Assembly (NCBI GenBank): GCA_003615045.1
Contig: ML014257.1
Coordinates: 1-43,007, forward strand
DNA from: Caulochytrium protostelioides
Taxonomy: Eukaryota; Chytridiomycota; Caulochytriomycetes; Caulochytriales; Caulochytriaceae
DNA: 43,007 nucleotides
Reading direction: 5' to 3'
Part shown: in pieces, positions 19,801 to 28,620 of the stretch
Layout: each line of letters opens with the position of its first letter
Position numbering within the stretch: position 1 is the first letter of the stretch
Program-made: the position numbers and the translations under genes
Notes under the pieces: generated by a model
Told to the model about the DNA's origin: nothing
The model's database searches: none
The model's input: only the letters and a program-made list of their open reading frames with translations

Positions 19801-20509
19801 CGAGAGCGTCGCTCTGCTCGCGCGAGAAAATGGTATACTCGAGACAGCGCCGCTCGCGGTCGAGCTCCTGGTACTGCTTGAGCTCGTTCTTCTCTTCCTC
19901 GAGCTCCGAGAGCCGCTCCTCGATGAAGGTCAGCATCTCGTCGATCTTGGCGCGCTTCGCTTGCGTATCCTCCATGATCCTGATGGACTCGGTGCGGCGC
20001 TGCTCGTAGACGCTCGTGCCCGCGACTTCCTTGAGCAGCTGCAGGCGCTCGCGATCCTTGGCGTTCATGAGCATCGTAATGCGGCCCTGCGGCACGATGT
20101 AGTACGGGTTGCAGCGCGAGAAGCCGGCGCTCTCTAGCAGGTTCAGCACTTCGGTGCGGGGCACGGACTTGCGATCGAGCGCATATTCGTCCTTCTTGAG
20201 GCCGACGGTGCGGCGCAGCACGACCTCATCCCGCCCGGTGGGGAAGCGGTTCTGGGCGTTGTCAAAGATGATCTCGACATAGGCCGAGACGGTCGAAGGG
20301 CCGTGACCCTCGTGGAGCAAGCTCTGGCGCTCTTCGCGAGTAAGGCTCGTGTATGCGTCGCCAAGCACGAAGCGGATCGCCCAAAAGAAATTGCTCTTGC
20401 CGGACCCGTTGCGCCCGACAATGACATTGTGGCGGCTCGAAAAAGGCTCGATGACGGTCTGCTCCTTATAGGACTTGAAGCCCTGGAGAATGATCTGCTT
20501 GATGTACAT
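16802..20509 (-). CDS. SMC3: Cohesin subunit SMC3
   Basis: SMC3 pairs with SMC1 and kleisin RAD21 to form the cohesin ring that holds sister chromatids and extrudes loops. The product is 1235 residues (human 1217). The start ATG at 20509 begins MYIKQIILQGFKSYKEQT, the canonical SMC3 N-terminus; the frame upstream is unrelated Pro-rich sequence. Walker A is GRNGSGKS at 32-39. The Eco1/ESCO acetylation pair KK is at 105-106, as in human. Long coiled coils flank a hinge in the middle (PGLVKRLNLPNPDNAVFGPLA region). The ABC signature LSGGQKALVALALIFA and Walker B FYLFDEIDAALD are near the C-terminus. A short acidic insertion DDDDDDVS lies before the C-terminal ATPase lobe. The gene is a single uninterrupted frame of 3.7 kb. 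Confidence 0.97.
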   Translation of the reverse strand: MYIKQIILQGFKSYKEQTVIEPFSSRHNVIVGRNGSGKSNFFWAIRFVLGDAYTSLTREERQSLLHEGHGPSTVSAYVEIIFDNAQNRFPTGRDEVVLRRTVGLKKDEYALDRKSVPRTEVLNLLESAGFSRCNPYYIVPQGRITMLMNAKDRERLQLLKEVAGTSVYEQRRTESIRIMEDTQAKRAKIDEMLTFIEERLSELEEEKNELKQYQELDRERRCLEYTIFSREQSDALEKLDQLEEERRAQVDDVNHAQSQISAQERQIALFQQELDALREQLKCTEVDQSSRSEERKELERQQVDLEMQLEDLLHRVTKADADLSEHLAMRQELEQQRQQAETFLAEGNAQFTRLQEAEKRQSQEVLALKVHRDHGVAQLQRLIECRSAEERDTRLDQQIKNLDAQKADLKALLDTTGERLQTFHKRQYANDENRENSGLHAQQVAKDLDANQRRIEETRQRRSEVEDERKRIWRDEAQAHARRELIETQLSAKERQMFKVIDKNTFTALDALPGLVKRLNLPNPDNAVFGPLAYLFTVDPRYATAVETIASSSLFHVVVRDDDVAAKLMKALAREKLGRLTFMPLNRLVTPSNLADQVIPESATDAIPIMRKLTFEPVLLPAFQQVFGKALVCPDLDTASQYARAKGLVAVTLGGDRADRRGGLMGGYHDAQNSRMEIVQAVHHLRKRLAEEVAAQDAAQLSLHRLEQQILAIRDELERLDDERQQLRIKKQNPTGSGAAGAASTAPVDDSAALRSVVENLQATFNEIESDMSVVMQMREYLAEERTRPFESGPKAVEVMTENVRTTEENLRRSQAELDNTIGMRQKLEGERKLAQLNIEQHLSRRLEQLDTQIAAMRDIKARAGEKKTLQQRIASIKKHIAKLVSQIDAGATQLDQLETQVLERTREMEALRAEMVDTTRRLDAQQRTLTKYMSRRNLLQERKDETVKNIRDLGVLPEEAFSRYVEIPNNLLHSKLTGVMDQLAKYSHVNNKAFEQFGIFTRQKEALNQRKREMANGASAIQDLITSLDHRKDEAMERTFKQVALNFSAIWQQLVPAGTGSLVMLRHNARGGSQPPTPPLDDDDDDVSPQAVAGKGPQQDTSSTHPEQYVGIAIQVSFVPDGEDLRMQQLSGGQKALVALALIFAIQRCDPAPFYLFDEIDAALDPQYRAAVASMIHELSQNAQFITTTFRPELLVRANRFYGVTFHHKVSQIACITREMAQQFIEEDQPNLEV

Positions 20510-21523
20510 GGCGGCGACACCCGGCCGGTGGAGGGGCGGAACTAAATAGCGCGACGGCGGCGGCGGCGGCGAGGCCGATGCGTCTCGACGTGGGGGAAAC
20601 ACTGATGATGCACAGAGAACCGGATAGGTCCGCCGACGCTCGGGAAAGAGGCGGAGTTGCGTCGTGAAGCGCTCGTTCTGAGAAGACCTATTAAGACACA
20701 GGCGAGGCAAGGCGGGGGCGAGGCGGGGCGAATGCACTTGTAATGAGATAGCGTCGTGTTCCACGCACGTCAGTCCGGATCGTGGGGTCAGCCAATAGCG
20801 ATGATCGGTACGGAACGCCCGGAACGCCCCCGCTAATCAAGTTTCTCGAGACGGATCCGTTTTGACTCGGGCGTCCAATGCTGGTCAAAGAAAAGAAAAC
20901 TAATCGATCGGGTAGAAACGAGTGGTTCGGCGATCCGTCGTGGAGCCGCGAGCGGGGACGAGATGGGCGAGCGTACGTGGCGTCGAGCCTCACATGCGAT
21001 GGGATAGAACGGAATGAAACGGGCTGTGATGGAGCACAGGGCCGAGAAAGAATGCGATCGCGTGTCTTGACACGTTAGCGGGGTCGTCTGCTCAAGTCGC
21101 CGTCGCAATTCCCAGTGTGTCTCGCGGCTAAGCGAAAAAAACAACCGTCCAAAGTTGGCGGGGGTAGAAGTGACGTCGGAAGCGGAGCCAGCCAACCACC
21201 GATGACGACAGTCACAGCGGCGTGCCGATGCCGATGACGACGGTATGGCCGACGCGTCGCTCTTCCGGCCCAGCCGCCGACCAATGCTCAGATAAGGGTT
21301 GCTGCGTCCAGACGAACGTTCATACTGAGCCCAGAGACGGCGACGGCCGAGCCGCCGAGGGCCACGGGTCCCGACGTCGCCGGAGGGCGACGGTCCCACC
21401 GCCGCCGCGCAGGGGTCCCGACCGGCGTCATGCATCGCTAAGCCACGTGCGCAGACCCCTCCCGGCGGCGACCCATGGCGCGGTCTTCAAGCATGGCGTC
21501 CCGCCACCGCCCCCGACCGGCCG

Positions 21524-21556
<33 letters not shown>

Positions 21557-21658
21557 GCCGCCCGGCGGGGCTACAAGCATGCCAGGCTTGGCCGTCGATC
21601 AATCCAAGAGGCGCCGCCCCACCCTGTCGCCTCGACGCGCGCCCTCGTCCATTCTGGT
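20510..21658. other. Intergenic region between RAD9 and SMC3
   Basis: This 1.15-kb spacer holds the SMC3 promoter near 20510 and the RAD9 3' UTR near 21658. An AT-containing CTATTTAG lies about 25 bp before the SMC3 ATG on the coding strand. The (GCC)10 tract at 21526-21555 is the only obvious repeat. Frames in this spacer are low-complexity and not supported. Confidence 0.45.
21526..21555. repeat. (GCC)10 trinucleotide repeat
   Basis: Ten perfect GCC units just downstream of the RAD9 stop, probably in its 3' UTR. It gives poly-Ala/Arg/Gly in the shadow frames. Confidence 0.9.
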
Positions 21659-24187
21659 TCAGCCGGCCGCGTCACGGGACGGCGGCCGCTGCTGCCGCGC
21701 GAGGTATAAGCGGCGCGAGAGTCCGCCGCCCGGGTATGCGCGGCGTTTCGACGGCGGTCCGTCGCGCTCCTCGTCGTCGATGCCCTCCTCGTCGCCGCTG
21801 CCACGGTCGTCGTGGTCGCCCACGGCATCGCCCTTGTCCTTGTCCTTGTCCTGGTCCTTGAACGATTGCGGGGCGGGAGGACCGCTCCTCGCTGCGCCTG
21901 TGGCGGCGCCCCGCCTCGGCTGGGAGGCCGGCACCACGTCGTCGAGGCCCGCGTCGGCCGAGAACCCGCCGTCGTGCGTGCCGATGCTCTGCTGATCATC
22001 GTCCATCCCATCGATGGGATCGTCGCCGTCCGTGAGCAAGTGCGGGTGCGAGAGGCCGACGCTCGGACGCAGCGAGGGTGCGATGTGGTGTGGGAGCGCG
22101 ACGACGCGGGGCCGAGCGGCGCCGGCCGCCCGCGCCAGAGGCGCCGTGCCCATCGACAGCCCGTTCGGGATGTGCGGGTCGCTGCTCTCGTCACGATACG
22201 TCGGCGACGCCGCGACTTCGTCCACCTCCACGTCCACGACCTCGACGGCGGGTGACGGCGCCACGTGGCCGACGCGGTCGCTGCCGCCGTCGCGGCCGCG
22301 AGGCGTCGAGCCGACAACGGTCGCCGCCGTCGCCGGGAAGGACCTGGCGCCCGCCGCCGGCGTCGGCGAGGCTTCAACGATGGTGATGGACGGCGCCGTG
22401 GGCGCCGGCGTCGGCGTCAACGGGACTGCGGCGCCCCAACGGTCGGATCCGGTACGGAAGTCGTCGGCGACCAGCACCGCCGAGTGGGACGGCTGCAGCG
22501 GCGCGTCCTCGCGCTCCAGCGGGGGTAGCGACGGCGGTGCCCCCGTGCCGTCGGCGCTGCCACTCGCGAGATCGGCCATCACGGCGTCCTCGGCCTCGCG
22601 CGTGGTCGCGCCCGTCCGCGGCGACCGCGCCGAGGCTTCGGTGTCCTGCGACGCGATCGTCATGGGTCGCGGGTATGGATGCGGCGCCGCGGGTGGAGGG
22701 AACACGGACGACACGGGTGAGACCGAGGACGGCGACCGGGTGGCGGCGGCGGCGACGGCGGCGGTCAAGTCAAACCCACCGCCCCCGTCGCCGTAGGACG
22801 CGCCCGTGCTCGTCGCCTGCGACGCCGCCGCTTCGTCTTCCTCAGCAATCGGCCGCGGGGCAGGCCGCGCGGCCGGTGGCGGCGGCTCGTATCGCGACGG
22901 CCGCCGGGGTCGGGTTTCGAAGCCGGACGTGGACGGCACCGGCAGCGGGAGCGGCGGCGGCGGGTGATGGGATTGCGAGTTGACGCCCTGCTGGTCGGTC
23001 ATGATTTCGCCGTCCTCGGTGACCATATCGGGCGGCGCGTGGGAGGGATTGAGGGTGCCGAGGATGAAATCGGCTTCATAGAGAAGATCGCTCGCTTTGA
23101 TGCCGAACACGATCGGCGAGCCGTCGACGTCAAAGTACGCGCTGAGCCGCTCTTCCATACGCTCGGCAAAGGACAAGATCGTGCGGAAGTCGCGGATACT
23201 GAACGTCAGCGAGACGTCCGTTTGCACGCGGAACACGTCGAACTCGGACGGGTCGACCACGAGCTGGGTGCCCAGCCGCCGGCGCGGGAGCGAGGCCGCG
23301 TCTGCCTCGCCATCGCCGCCGCCGCCGCCGCCGCCGCCGTCACCAGCGATCCCGCCACCCCCGCGGCCGCCCCCTTCGGTATGGCTCTTGAACTTCACCC
23401 GGCGCACGGACTTCAGATGGCGGCGGCCGCCGGCCTGCGCGATCGGCAGCTGGCGCCCGCGGACGGGCAGGTCCGTCGACGCGGCCTCGCACATCATGGT
23501 GACGTCGTCGAGCCGGCTGTCGAAGTGCTGGAGCCACACGGCGAGCACGCCCGGGCTGACGGTCCACGCATTCGGCGAGGCCGACTTGCTGTACAGCGCG
23601 CGGAGGCCATCCGCGACGGCGTAGACGAACCGATAGACCTTGGTGACGCCACCGCTGCACGCCATCGTCAGCACCATCGCGTCGTCGTCGTGGCCATCCG
23701 CGACGCTGAGCAGCGTCATCGTGCAGCGGCGCAACGCTTCGAGCTGCGACTTCTGTCGGAACAGACGTGTCAGCGCCAGCGCTGGGAACCGGAACGACCG
23801 GCCGCCGGGGCCGCCGGGGGGCCGGCCGTGGGACTGCGAGGCCGGCGGCCGCGGCCGCTGCGAGGCATCGTCGTCGTTATACCCCGTCACCCGCGTGGCT
23901 TGGGACCCCGGCGCGAGCGGAGGCACGGGGTTCAGCTGCTGGGAGGCCGGCGGCGGTCCCTGAGTGTTGGCGGCGGGCGCCGGAGGCTGGGCGCCCGTGT
24001 AGTGATACTGGGCAAAGAAGCCCGGGAGCAAGGTCAGGAAGGCGAACGAGGAGAAGGAGCCGTTGTGCGTGAACAGGTACAGCCGGTCGTAGCCGGGCTC
24101 GATCGTGATGTGTTCGCCGAGCCGTTGCAGGCACGCCAGCAGGCGAGCGAACTGCGCTACCTGGGACGGCTCCAGCTGGCACTCCAT
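21659..24187 (-). CDS. RAD9: RAD9, subunit of the 9-1-1 DNA-damage checkpoint clamp
   Basis: RAD9 forms a PCNA-like ring with RAD1 and HUS1 that is loaded at damage and activates ATR/Mec1-type kinase through its tail. The product is 842 residues from ATG 24187 (MECQLEPSQVAQFARLLACL); human RAD9A is 391. The N-terminal PCNA-like half is recognisable by TIEPGYDRLYLFTHN, FLTLLPGFFAQYHY and, near residues 320-385, LTFSIRDFRTILSFAERMEE with PIVFGI and ADFILGTLNP. It is swollen by Pro/Gly loops, including a poly-Gly run. About 450 C-terminal residues are Pro/Ser/Thr-rich and probably disordered. They contain SQ/TQ-type dipeptides and acidic patches, and near the end a basic SKRR resembling the KKFR signal of other RAD9 tails. 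The frame upstream of 24187 is Pro-rich and unrelated. Confidence 0.87.
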   Translation of the reverse strand: MECQLEPSQVAQFARLLACLQRLGEHITIEPGYDRLYLFTHNGSFSSFAFLTLLPGFFAQYHYTGAQPPAPAANTQGPPPASQQLNPVPPLAPGSQATRVTGYNDDDASQRPRPPASQSHGRPPGGPGGRSFRFPALALTRLFRQKSQLEALRRCTMTLLSVADGHDDDAMVLTMACSGGVTKVYRFVYAVADGLRALYSKSASPNAWTVSPGVLAVWLQHFDSRLDDVTMMCEAASTDLPVRGRQLPIAQAGGRRHLKSVRRVKFKSHTEGGGRGGGGIAGDGGGGGGGGDGEADAASLPRRRLGTQLVVDPSEFDVFRVQTDVSLTFSIRDFRTILSFAERMEERLSAYFDVDGSPIVFGIKASDLLYEADFILGTLNPSHAPPDMVTEDGEIMTDQQGVNSQSHHPPPPLPLPVPSTSGFETRPRRPSRYEPPPPAARPAPRPIAEEDEAAASQATSTGASYGDGGGGFDLTAAVAAAATRSPSSVSPVSSVFPPPAAPHPYPRPMTIASQDTEASARSPRTGATTREAEDAVMADLASGSADGTGAPPSLPPLEREDAPLQPSHSAVLVADDFRTGSDRWGAAVPLTPTPAPTAPSITIVEASPTPAAGARSFPATAATVVGSTPRGRDGGSDRVGHVAPSPAVEVVDVEVDEVAASPTYRDESSDPHIPNGLSMGTAPLARAAGAARPRVVALPHHIAPSLRPSVGLSHPHLLTDGDDPIDGMDDDQQSIGTHDGGFSADAGLDDVVPASQPRRGAATGAARSGPPAPQSFKDQDKDKDKGDAVGDHDDRGSGDEEGIDDEERDGPPSKRRAYPGGGLSRRLYLARQQRPPSRDAAG

Positions 24188-24824
24188 GGCGAAAACGGGC
24201 GGGGGTATCCGCGGAGGTATACGCGGGGGTGGAGCAGGACTCCGGCAGGGAGACTGAACCCCGTCGCTGCTAGACCCCACGCGGTGTCCGTAGAGATGTC
24301 GCGATCGTGGATATCTTCAATGATCGCCACGATCGCTGGTGGAGCCGTTCGCAGCGGTTGTGGTGGTGGTCCAGATGATGGCTCGCGCTGAGGGACGTGG
24401 ACCCAGCGGGTGACGGACGCGCCACACAATGCGCCACGTGCGCCACTCGCGAAGGCAGAGCAATCGAAGGCCACGCGTCAGCCGGCTTGCGCCACTCGGG
24501 TGCCAGCCCCCGGGCGCGGGTCGATGATCGAAAACTCCGCTGCGTGGCGCCGTGGCAGGAGAAGTCGAGATCGTAACATGGAGTTGGCTACAAATCCCGA
24601 CGAAGCGGCGATACCGTAAAAAAGGCAGCATCGACCTCCATAGATCACGGACCATACGGGTTCCATGCATATGAACTATGAGCTGCAGGTGCTGGTTATC
24701 ACGATCTGCGCCCACGACCCGCATGCCTGTCCTGCATCGCCCCGACTCGCCTCGCATCGCAACGCACGGCATTGCAAAGCTTTAGCGGCATCGATCGGCG
24801 ATCGGTATCGCTCATCAAGAGCAG
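24188..24824. promoter_or_regulatory. Shared divergent promoter region of RAD9 (-) and OGG1 (+)
   Basis: This 637-bp spacer separates two divergent DNA-damage genes, so it must carry both promoters. I see no canonical TATA or named binding site I can defend. Moderately AT-rich patches occur around 24560-24680. Confidence 0.45.
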
Positions 24825-26465
24825 ATGCTTTGCCGCTCCGGACGCCGTCTCGTCACACCTCGGACCGTCATGACGATCGAGTCGCCCGTCGGCCTGCGTC
24901 GCTCGACACGATGCCGCCGTCCCGTATTGTCACCTGCTGCACGCGTCACTGATGGCCGCCAGACCCTCCTGTCCGCATCGATAAAACCCCACGGGGTATC
25001 GAATCCCAAAGCTTCCTCGACGGCCGTGAAGCCAGAAGCGACGATACCGCGATCGTCCGTGAAGCAAGGACCGCTTTCACAACGACCGGCAGGATTGCCA
25101 GGATCGCCTGAATTGCCACAATCATTAGTATCGCCCCGGGCCGCCCTCGCCCATCCCATTCAACAGGAAGGAGCGTCGCTGACCAATCTAGCAATCTGCA
25201 AGCCTCGAGGATGGACGCGCTTGCCCGGATCTGGCTTCGATGAGGTCAACCTGCCCTGCCTGCTCCGCAACGGCCAAGCCTTCCGGTGGGTCCAGACGAG
25301 CGCCGGCGAGTGGACGAGCACTGTGCACGGCAGGCTCGTGACGCTGCGCCAGCAGTTGCCTGACCGCGACCCGTCGACCGGCATCTTCTGCCTTCCCCAG
25401 TTATCGACGCCTGCTTGCAGGAACCTGGCTGGCGCGGAGACCGAGACGGCATACGACGTCGACTTTACCACCTACGAGCCGCCTCCTGGAGCAGGAACGC
25501 CGGTGACGGACGGCGCGAGCGACGTCACCAGGCACGAGACCGAGCAGATGGCGGCGTGGCTCGTCGACTACTTCCAGCTCGGCACCCGTCTCGCGCCGCT
25601 GTACGACCAGTGGCGGCGCGCCGACCCCGCCCACTTCGCCGCCAAGGCTCCGCACTATCCGGGCATCCGGATGCTGCGGCAGGACCCGCTCGAGAACGTG
25701 CTATCCTTTATCTGCTCGTCCAACAATGCGATCCCGCGCATCGCGACCATGGTCCAGACCCTCGCGCGGCTTTACGGCTCGCCCGTCGGCCGCGTCCCCA
25801 CCCATCCAGAGACCGTCTTCTATGCGTTCCCCACCCTTCTGCAGCTTGCGCACGAGGCGCCCGCCGCGATGGAGGTCCGGCTACGCCAGCACGGGTTCGG
25901 CTACCGCGCCAAGTTCATTGCCGCCACCGTGCAGGCGCTGCTTGCGCACGAGCAGGCCTACACGGCAGACAGGCGGCCGCCGAAGGCATGCCCACCACAT
26001 GAGGTGCCCGTGGGATCGCGGTATCTGACGAGCTTGCGGCAGCAGCCGCGGGAGGACGCGCGCGCAGCGCTGATGGCGCTTCCTGGCGTCGGCGCTAAGG
26101 TCGCCGACTGCATCTGCCTGATGAGCCTCGACCAGGCGGACCGGATCCCCGTGGACACGCACGTCTGGCAGATCGCGACGCGGGACTACGGCTTGTTCCG
26201 CGATGACGCGGCGCTTCCTAAGACGCTGACCCCGCGCGTGTACGACCAGATCGGCCAGCACTTCGGCGCCCTATTTGGGCCCTATGCGGGATGGGCGCAT
26301 ACCGTCTTGTTCGCGGCAGACCTGCGCATGGCATTCTATGAGGCCAGCGTCGGCCAGACCCTCACGTCCAAACGTCCCAAGTCCGCAGCAGCGGTGAAGG
26401 AAGAAGCGTCGTCTGCGAAACGGCGGCCGAACCCAAGACCGCGGCGCTCTACCGCCACGACGTAA
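24825..26465 (+). CDS. OGG1: OGG1-type 8-oxoguanine DNA glycosylase/AP lyase
   Basis: The enzyme removes 8-oxoguanine opposite cytosine and nicks the abasic site (base excision repair). The product is 546 residues (human OGG1 is 345). The catalytic core starts near residue 128 with GWTRLPGSG and LRNGQAFRW. It continues with RQDPLENVLSFICSSNN (about 285-301) and the helix-hairpin-helix LPGVGAKVADCICLMSLD (about 419-436). The Schiff-base Lys is K425 and the activating Asp is D444 in IPVDTHVWQIA, and GPYAGWAHTVLFAADLR follows. The C-terminus is basic (AKRRPNPRPRR), a likely nuclear signal. The first about 125 residues are extra and open with an Arg-rich, acid-free MLCRSGRRLVTPRTVM, compatible with a mitochondrial leader. 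A second ATG at 24870 could give another isoform. Confidence 0.96.
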   Translation: MLCRSGRRLVTPRTVMTIESPVGLRRSTRCRRPVLSPAARVTDGRQTLLSASIKPHGVSNPKASSTAVKPEATIPRSSVKQGPLSQRPAGLPGSPELPQSLVSPRAALAHPIQQEGASLTNLAICKPRGWTRLPGSGFDEVNLPCLLRNGQAFRWVQTSAGEWTSTVHGRLVTLRQQLPDRDPSTGIFCLPQLSTPACRNLAGAETETAYDVDFTTYEPPPGAGTPVTDGASDVTRHETEQMAAWLVDYFQLGTRLAPLYDQWRRADPAHFAAKAPHYPGIRMLRQDPLENVLSFICSSNNAIPRIATMVQTLARLYGSPVGRVPTHPETVFYAFPTLLQLAHEAPAAMEVRLRQHGFGYRAKFIAATVQALLAHEQAYTADRRPPKACPPHEVPVGSRYLTSLRQQPREDARAALMALPGVGAKVADCICLMSLDQADRIPVDTHVWQIATRDYGLFRDDAALPKTLTPRVYDQIGQHFGALFGPYAGWAHTVLFAADLRMAFYEASVGQTLTSKRPKSAAAVKEEASSAKRRPNPRPRRSTATT

Positions 26466-28620
26466 CACGTCAAACATAGCCTACCCAAGCGCATATGTCC
26501 CATAAAGAAAAGGAATCGAATGCCACCAGCGTTATTGTTGCAACTCGGGGAACTCATACCGCTGGAGGCTCGGTACGGGCAATATTACGGACCGATCGTT
26601 AGATTCGCTCTGACCGCGAATGCTCAATAGTGGGTCGTCTGTCGCGGCACAGAACGCCCTGCCCAGGATCGTTCCCCCCAGCATCGAACCCCATCGCCCT
26701 CCTGAACGGGCGAGCCTCTGCTTCCAGCGGCGTGATGCGTTCTGCGCAGTCGACCGGATGCCGTCGCGATGCATGGCAGCCGGCCGTCCATGGCGAGTGC
26801 TCGAAGTCAAAAACAGGGGGTGCATGTGCGTGTATGGACAGGGTTTCTGCATGATGCTCCCATCCCGCCTGCTGCGTGGAGGCCAGATGACCCCATGCCC
26901 ACGAATCTGCAGGAGGAAGAGCAAGGGCTGGTGTCATGCTTTGAGGCCTCCACAGCCGTTGTACCGCGCCTTTGTCGTAACGCTTCGCATCGTTTCCCGG
27001 AGACAGATGAGGCGACGCGGGACGGGTGCTGACACGGCTGCAGCGGCGGCCATGCAGGGCGCTTCGGCATCGCGCTGGCAAGCAGGCTTGCCATTCAGCA
27101 TCCCGCGGGGGGTAAGCGGTGGTGCCGCTTCTCTTAGCTCTCTCTGCTGGTCGGACTGAGCGAGGTCCGCTACGACTCGGCGCCAGGCAGTGGCTCGGAT
27201 AGGAGTCGGCCTGGAGGCCCCCCGTGATCCCTGAGTAGGCCATGGAGCGATTGTCTCCGCTGCCGGGGCCCCGCGTCGTCCCAGAAGGTCCTCTCGATTT
27301 ACGCTCCCCGGGCCGGCGCTTGGCCTGGGAGCCGTAGCATGAATGCCGCATCCTCGGCCGAAACGCGGCCCGAGCGGCACCCAGGCCTCTCAGCAACACC
27401 CTGGATGTGGCATTTTTCTCGGGCTCCAAATTTTTTGTCGGGTGTCGGGCTCGAACGGCGTGCAGGCTATCCGCGGGATCCGGAGCGACTCCATACAATT
27501 AGGAGCGCGGGCGAGGGCGACGGGAGACGAAGCTGGCGCTGTGCCTGGACGCCGATCGCTGTCTCGTGCTTGATGCGCTGCTCGCTCCCGCCGCACCCGC
27601 ATCGGCGTGCTGGGCACCCCACGACTGGGTGGAAGCACTGGCCCCGCCAAAGACCTCATAAGCCGTCGGTCACCGCAGCTCGCTAACGCCATCGATCGAG
27701 GACCATCTCTTCTTATTGCGTTGATTTTATGCCGAGATGTATCCGTCGGGTCTTTCCACGGCGGTTGTCGGTGGACGGGGAGGTGTTCTCCGTTAGAATC
27801 GCTGTATCTCATTGAGGACATCCAGGTGATGTTCATTCACAACCAACGACTCGATATTGTGCGTTAACCCCCCCGCAGCTTACCAACCATACCCGCCATC
27901 TGGTCCTTCTGTATAGGATCTGCTGATACCCTCTCGCCTGTTTTTGGTCTTGTTGATTCGACAGAACGTTGATCGTTTGCTCGAAGAAAAGTGGAGTGTG
28001 GCGTTGAACGCTATTACCCCCACTGGTTGCGTCCTTTTTTTCCTCAGAGAGGGCCCATCGCCTCCGTATCCCGCCGCCGGCCGCGAACTCCGCCACCCAC
28101 GCGTGACCGAAACCTCACGACACCCTAGTGTCCTCTGCGTCGACCGCGTCGGAAAGCACTGTGTTGGTCACTGGCACCTGCACCCTCATCGGGCCGTTCC
28201 GGCTGTTCGTCTCAACGGGTCCGCTCCAACGTGACGCGCGGAAAGGCAGGCAAAAGATAACAACATTACCCCTTCATCGGCCGGCCGTCCCGACCGACCG
28301 CCTCGACCGACCCGTCCGACCCTTGCGCACAGGCCCATCGCATGGTCATTCGCTGACGACCCGCAAAACGACGGCGACCGACGGCTTTTCCGCCAACTCC
28401 TATAAGAAGACGAGGCCTGTTCAAAGAAAAAAAAGGGATATCCTGCTACGGACATTCGACATCGGTCTCGGCATCGATACCGCGTGACCGTCACGGCCCT
28501 TCTCGACGCGGATCCCCAGCCCCCTCCAGAACGGCCTCCTCTCATTCTGACTCCGCGCCCTTGCTTTGCCCGTCATACCCTTTCATACCGCGAGCGCGCC
28601 TCAGCCTTGCCGCGGTTGTC
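26466..28620. other. 2.15-kb unassigned region between OGG1 and the F-box gene
   Basis: This contains the OGG1 3' end and the F-box promoter, but it is long for this compact window. On the minus strand open stretches occur at 26532-26924 (ending SVILPVPSLQRYEFPELQQ), 26599-27498 and 27833-28096 (starting MAEFAAGGGIRRRW). None has a domain I know. A small multi-exon minus-strand gene is possible but I could not define its splice sites. No RNA gene was found. Confidence 0.35.

Noticed and set aside
27400-27480. Possible tRNA, because of a CTCGAAC T-loop-like word
   Set aside because: No complementary T-stem, acceptor stem or A-box spacing on either strand.
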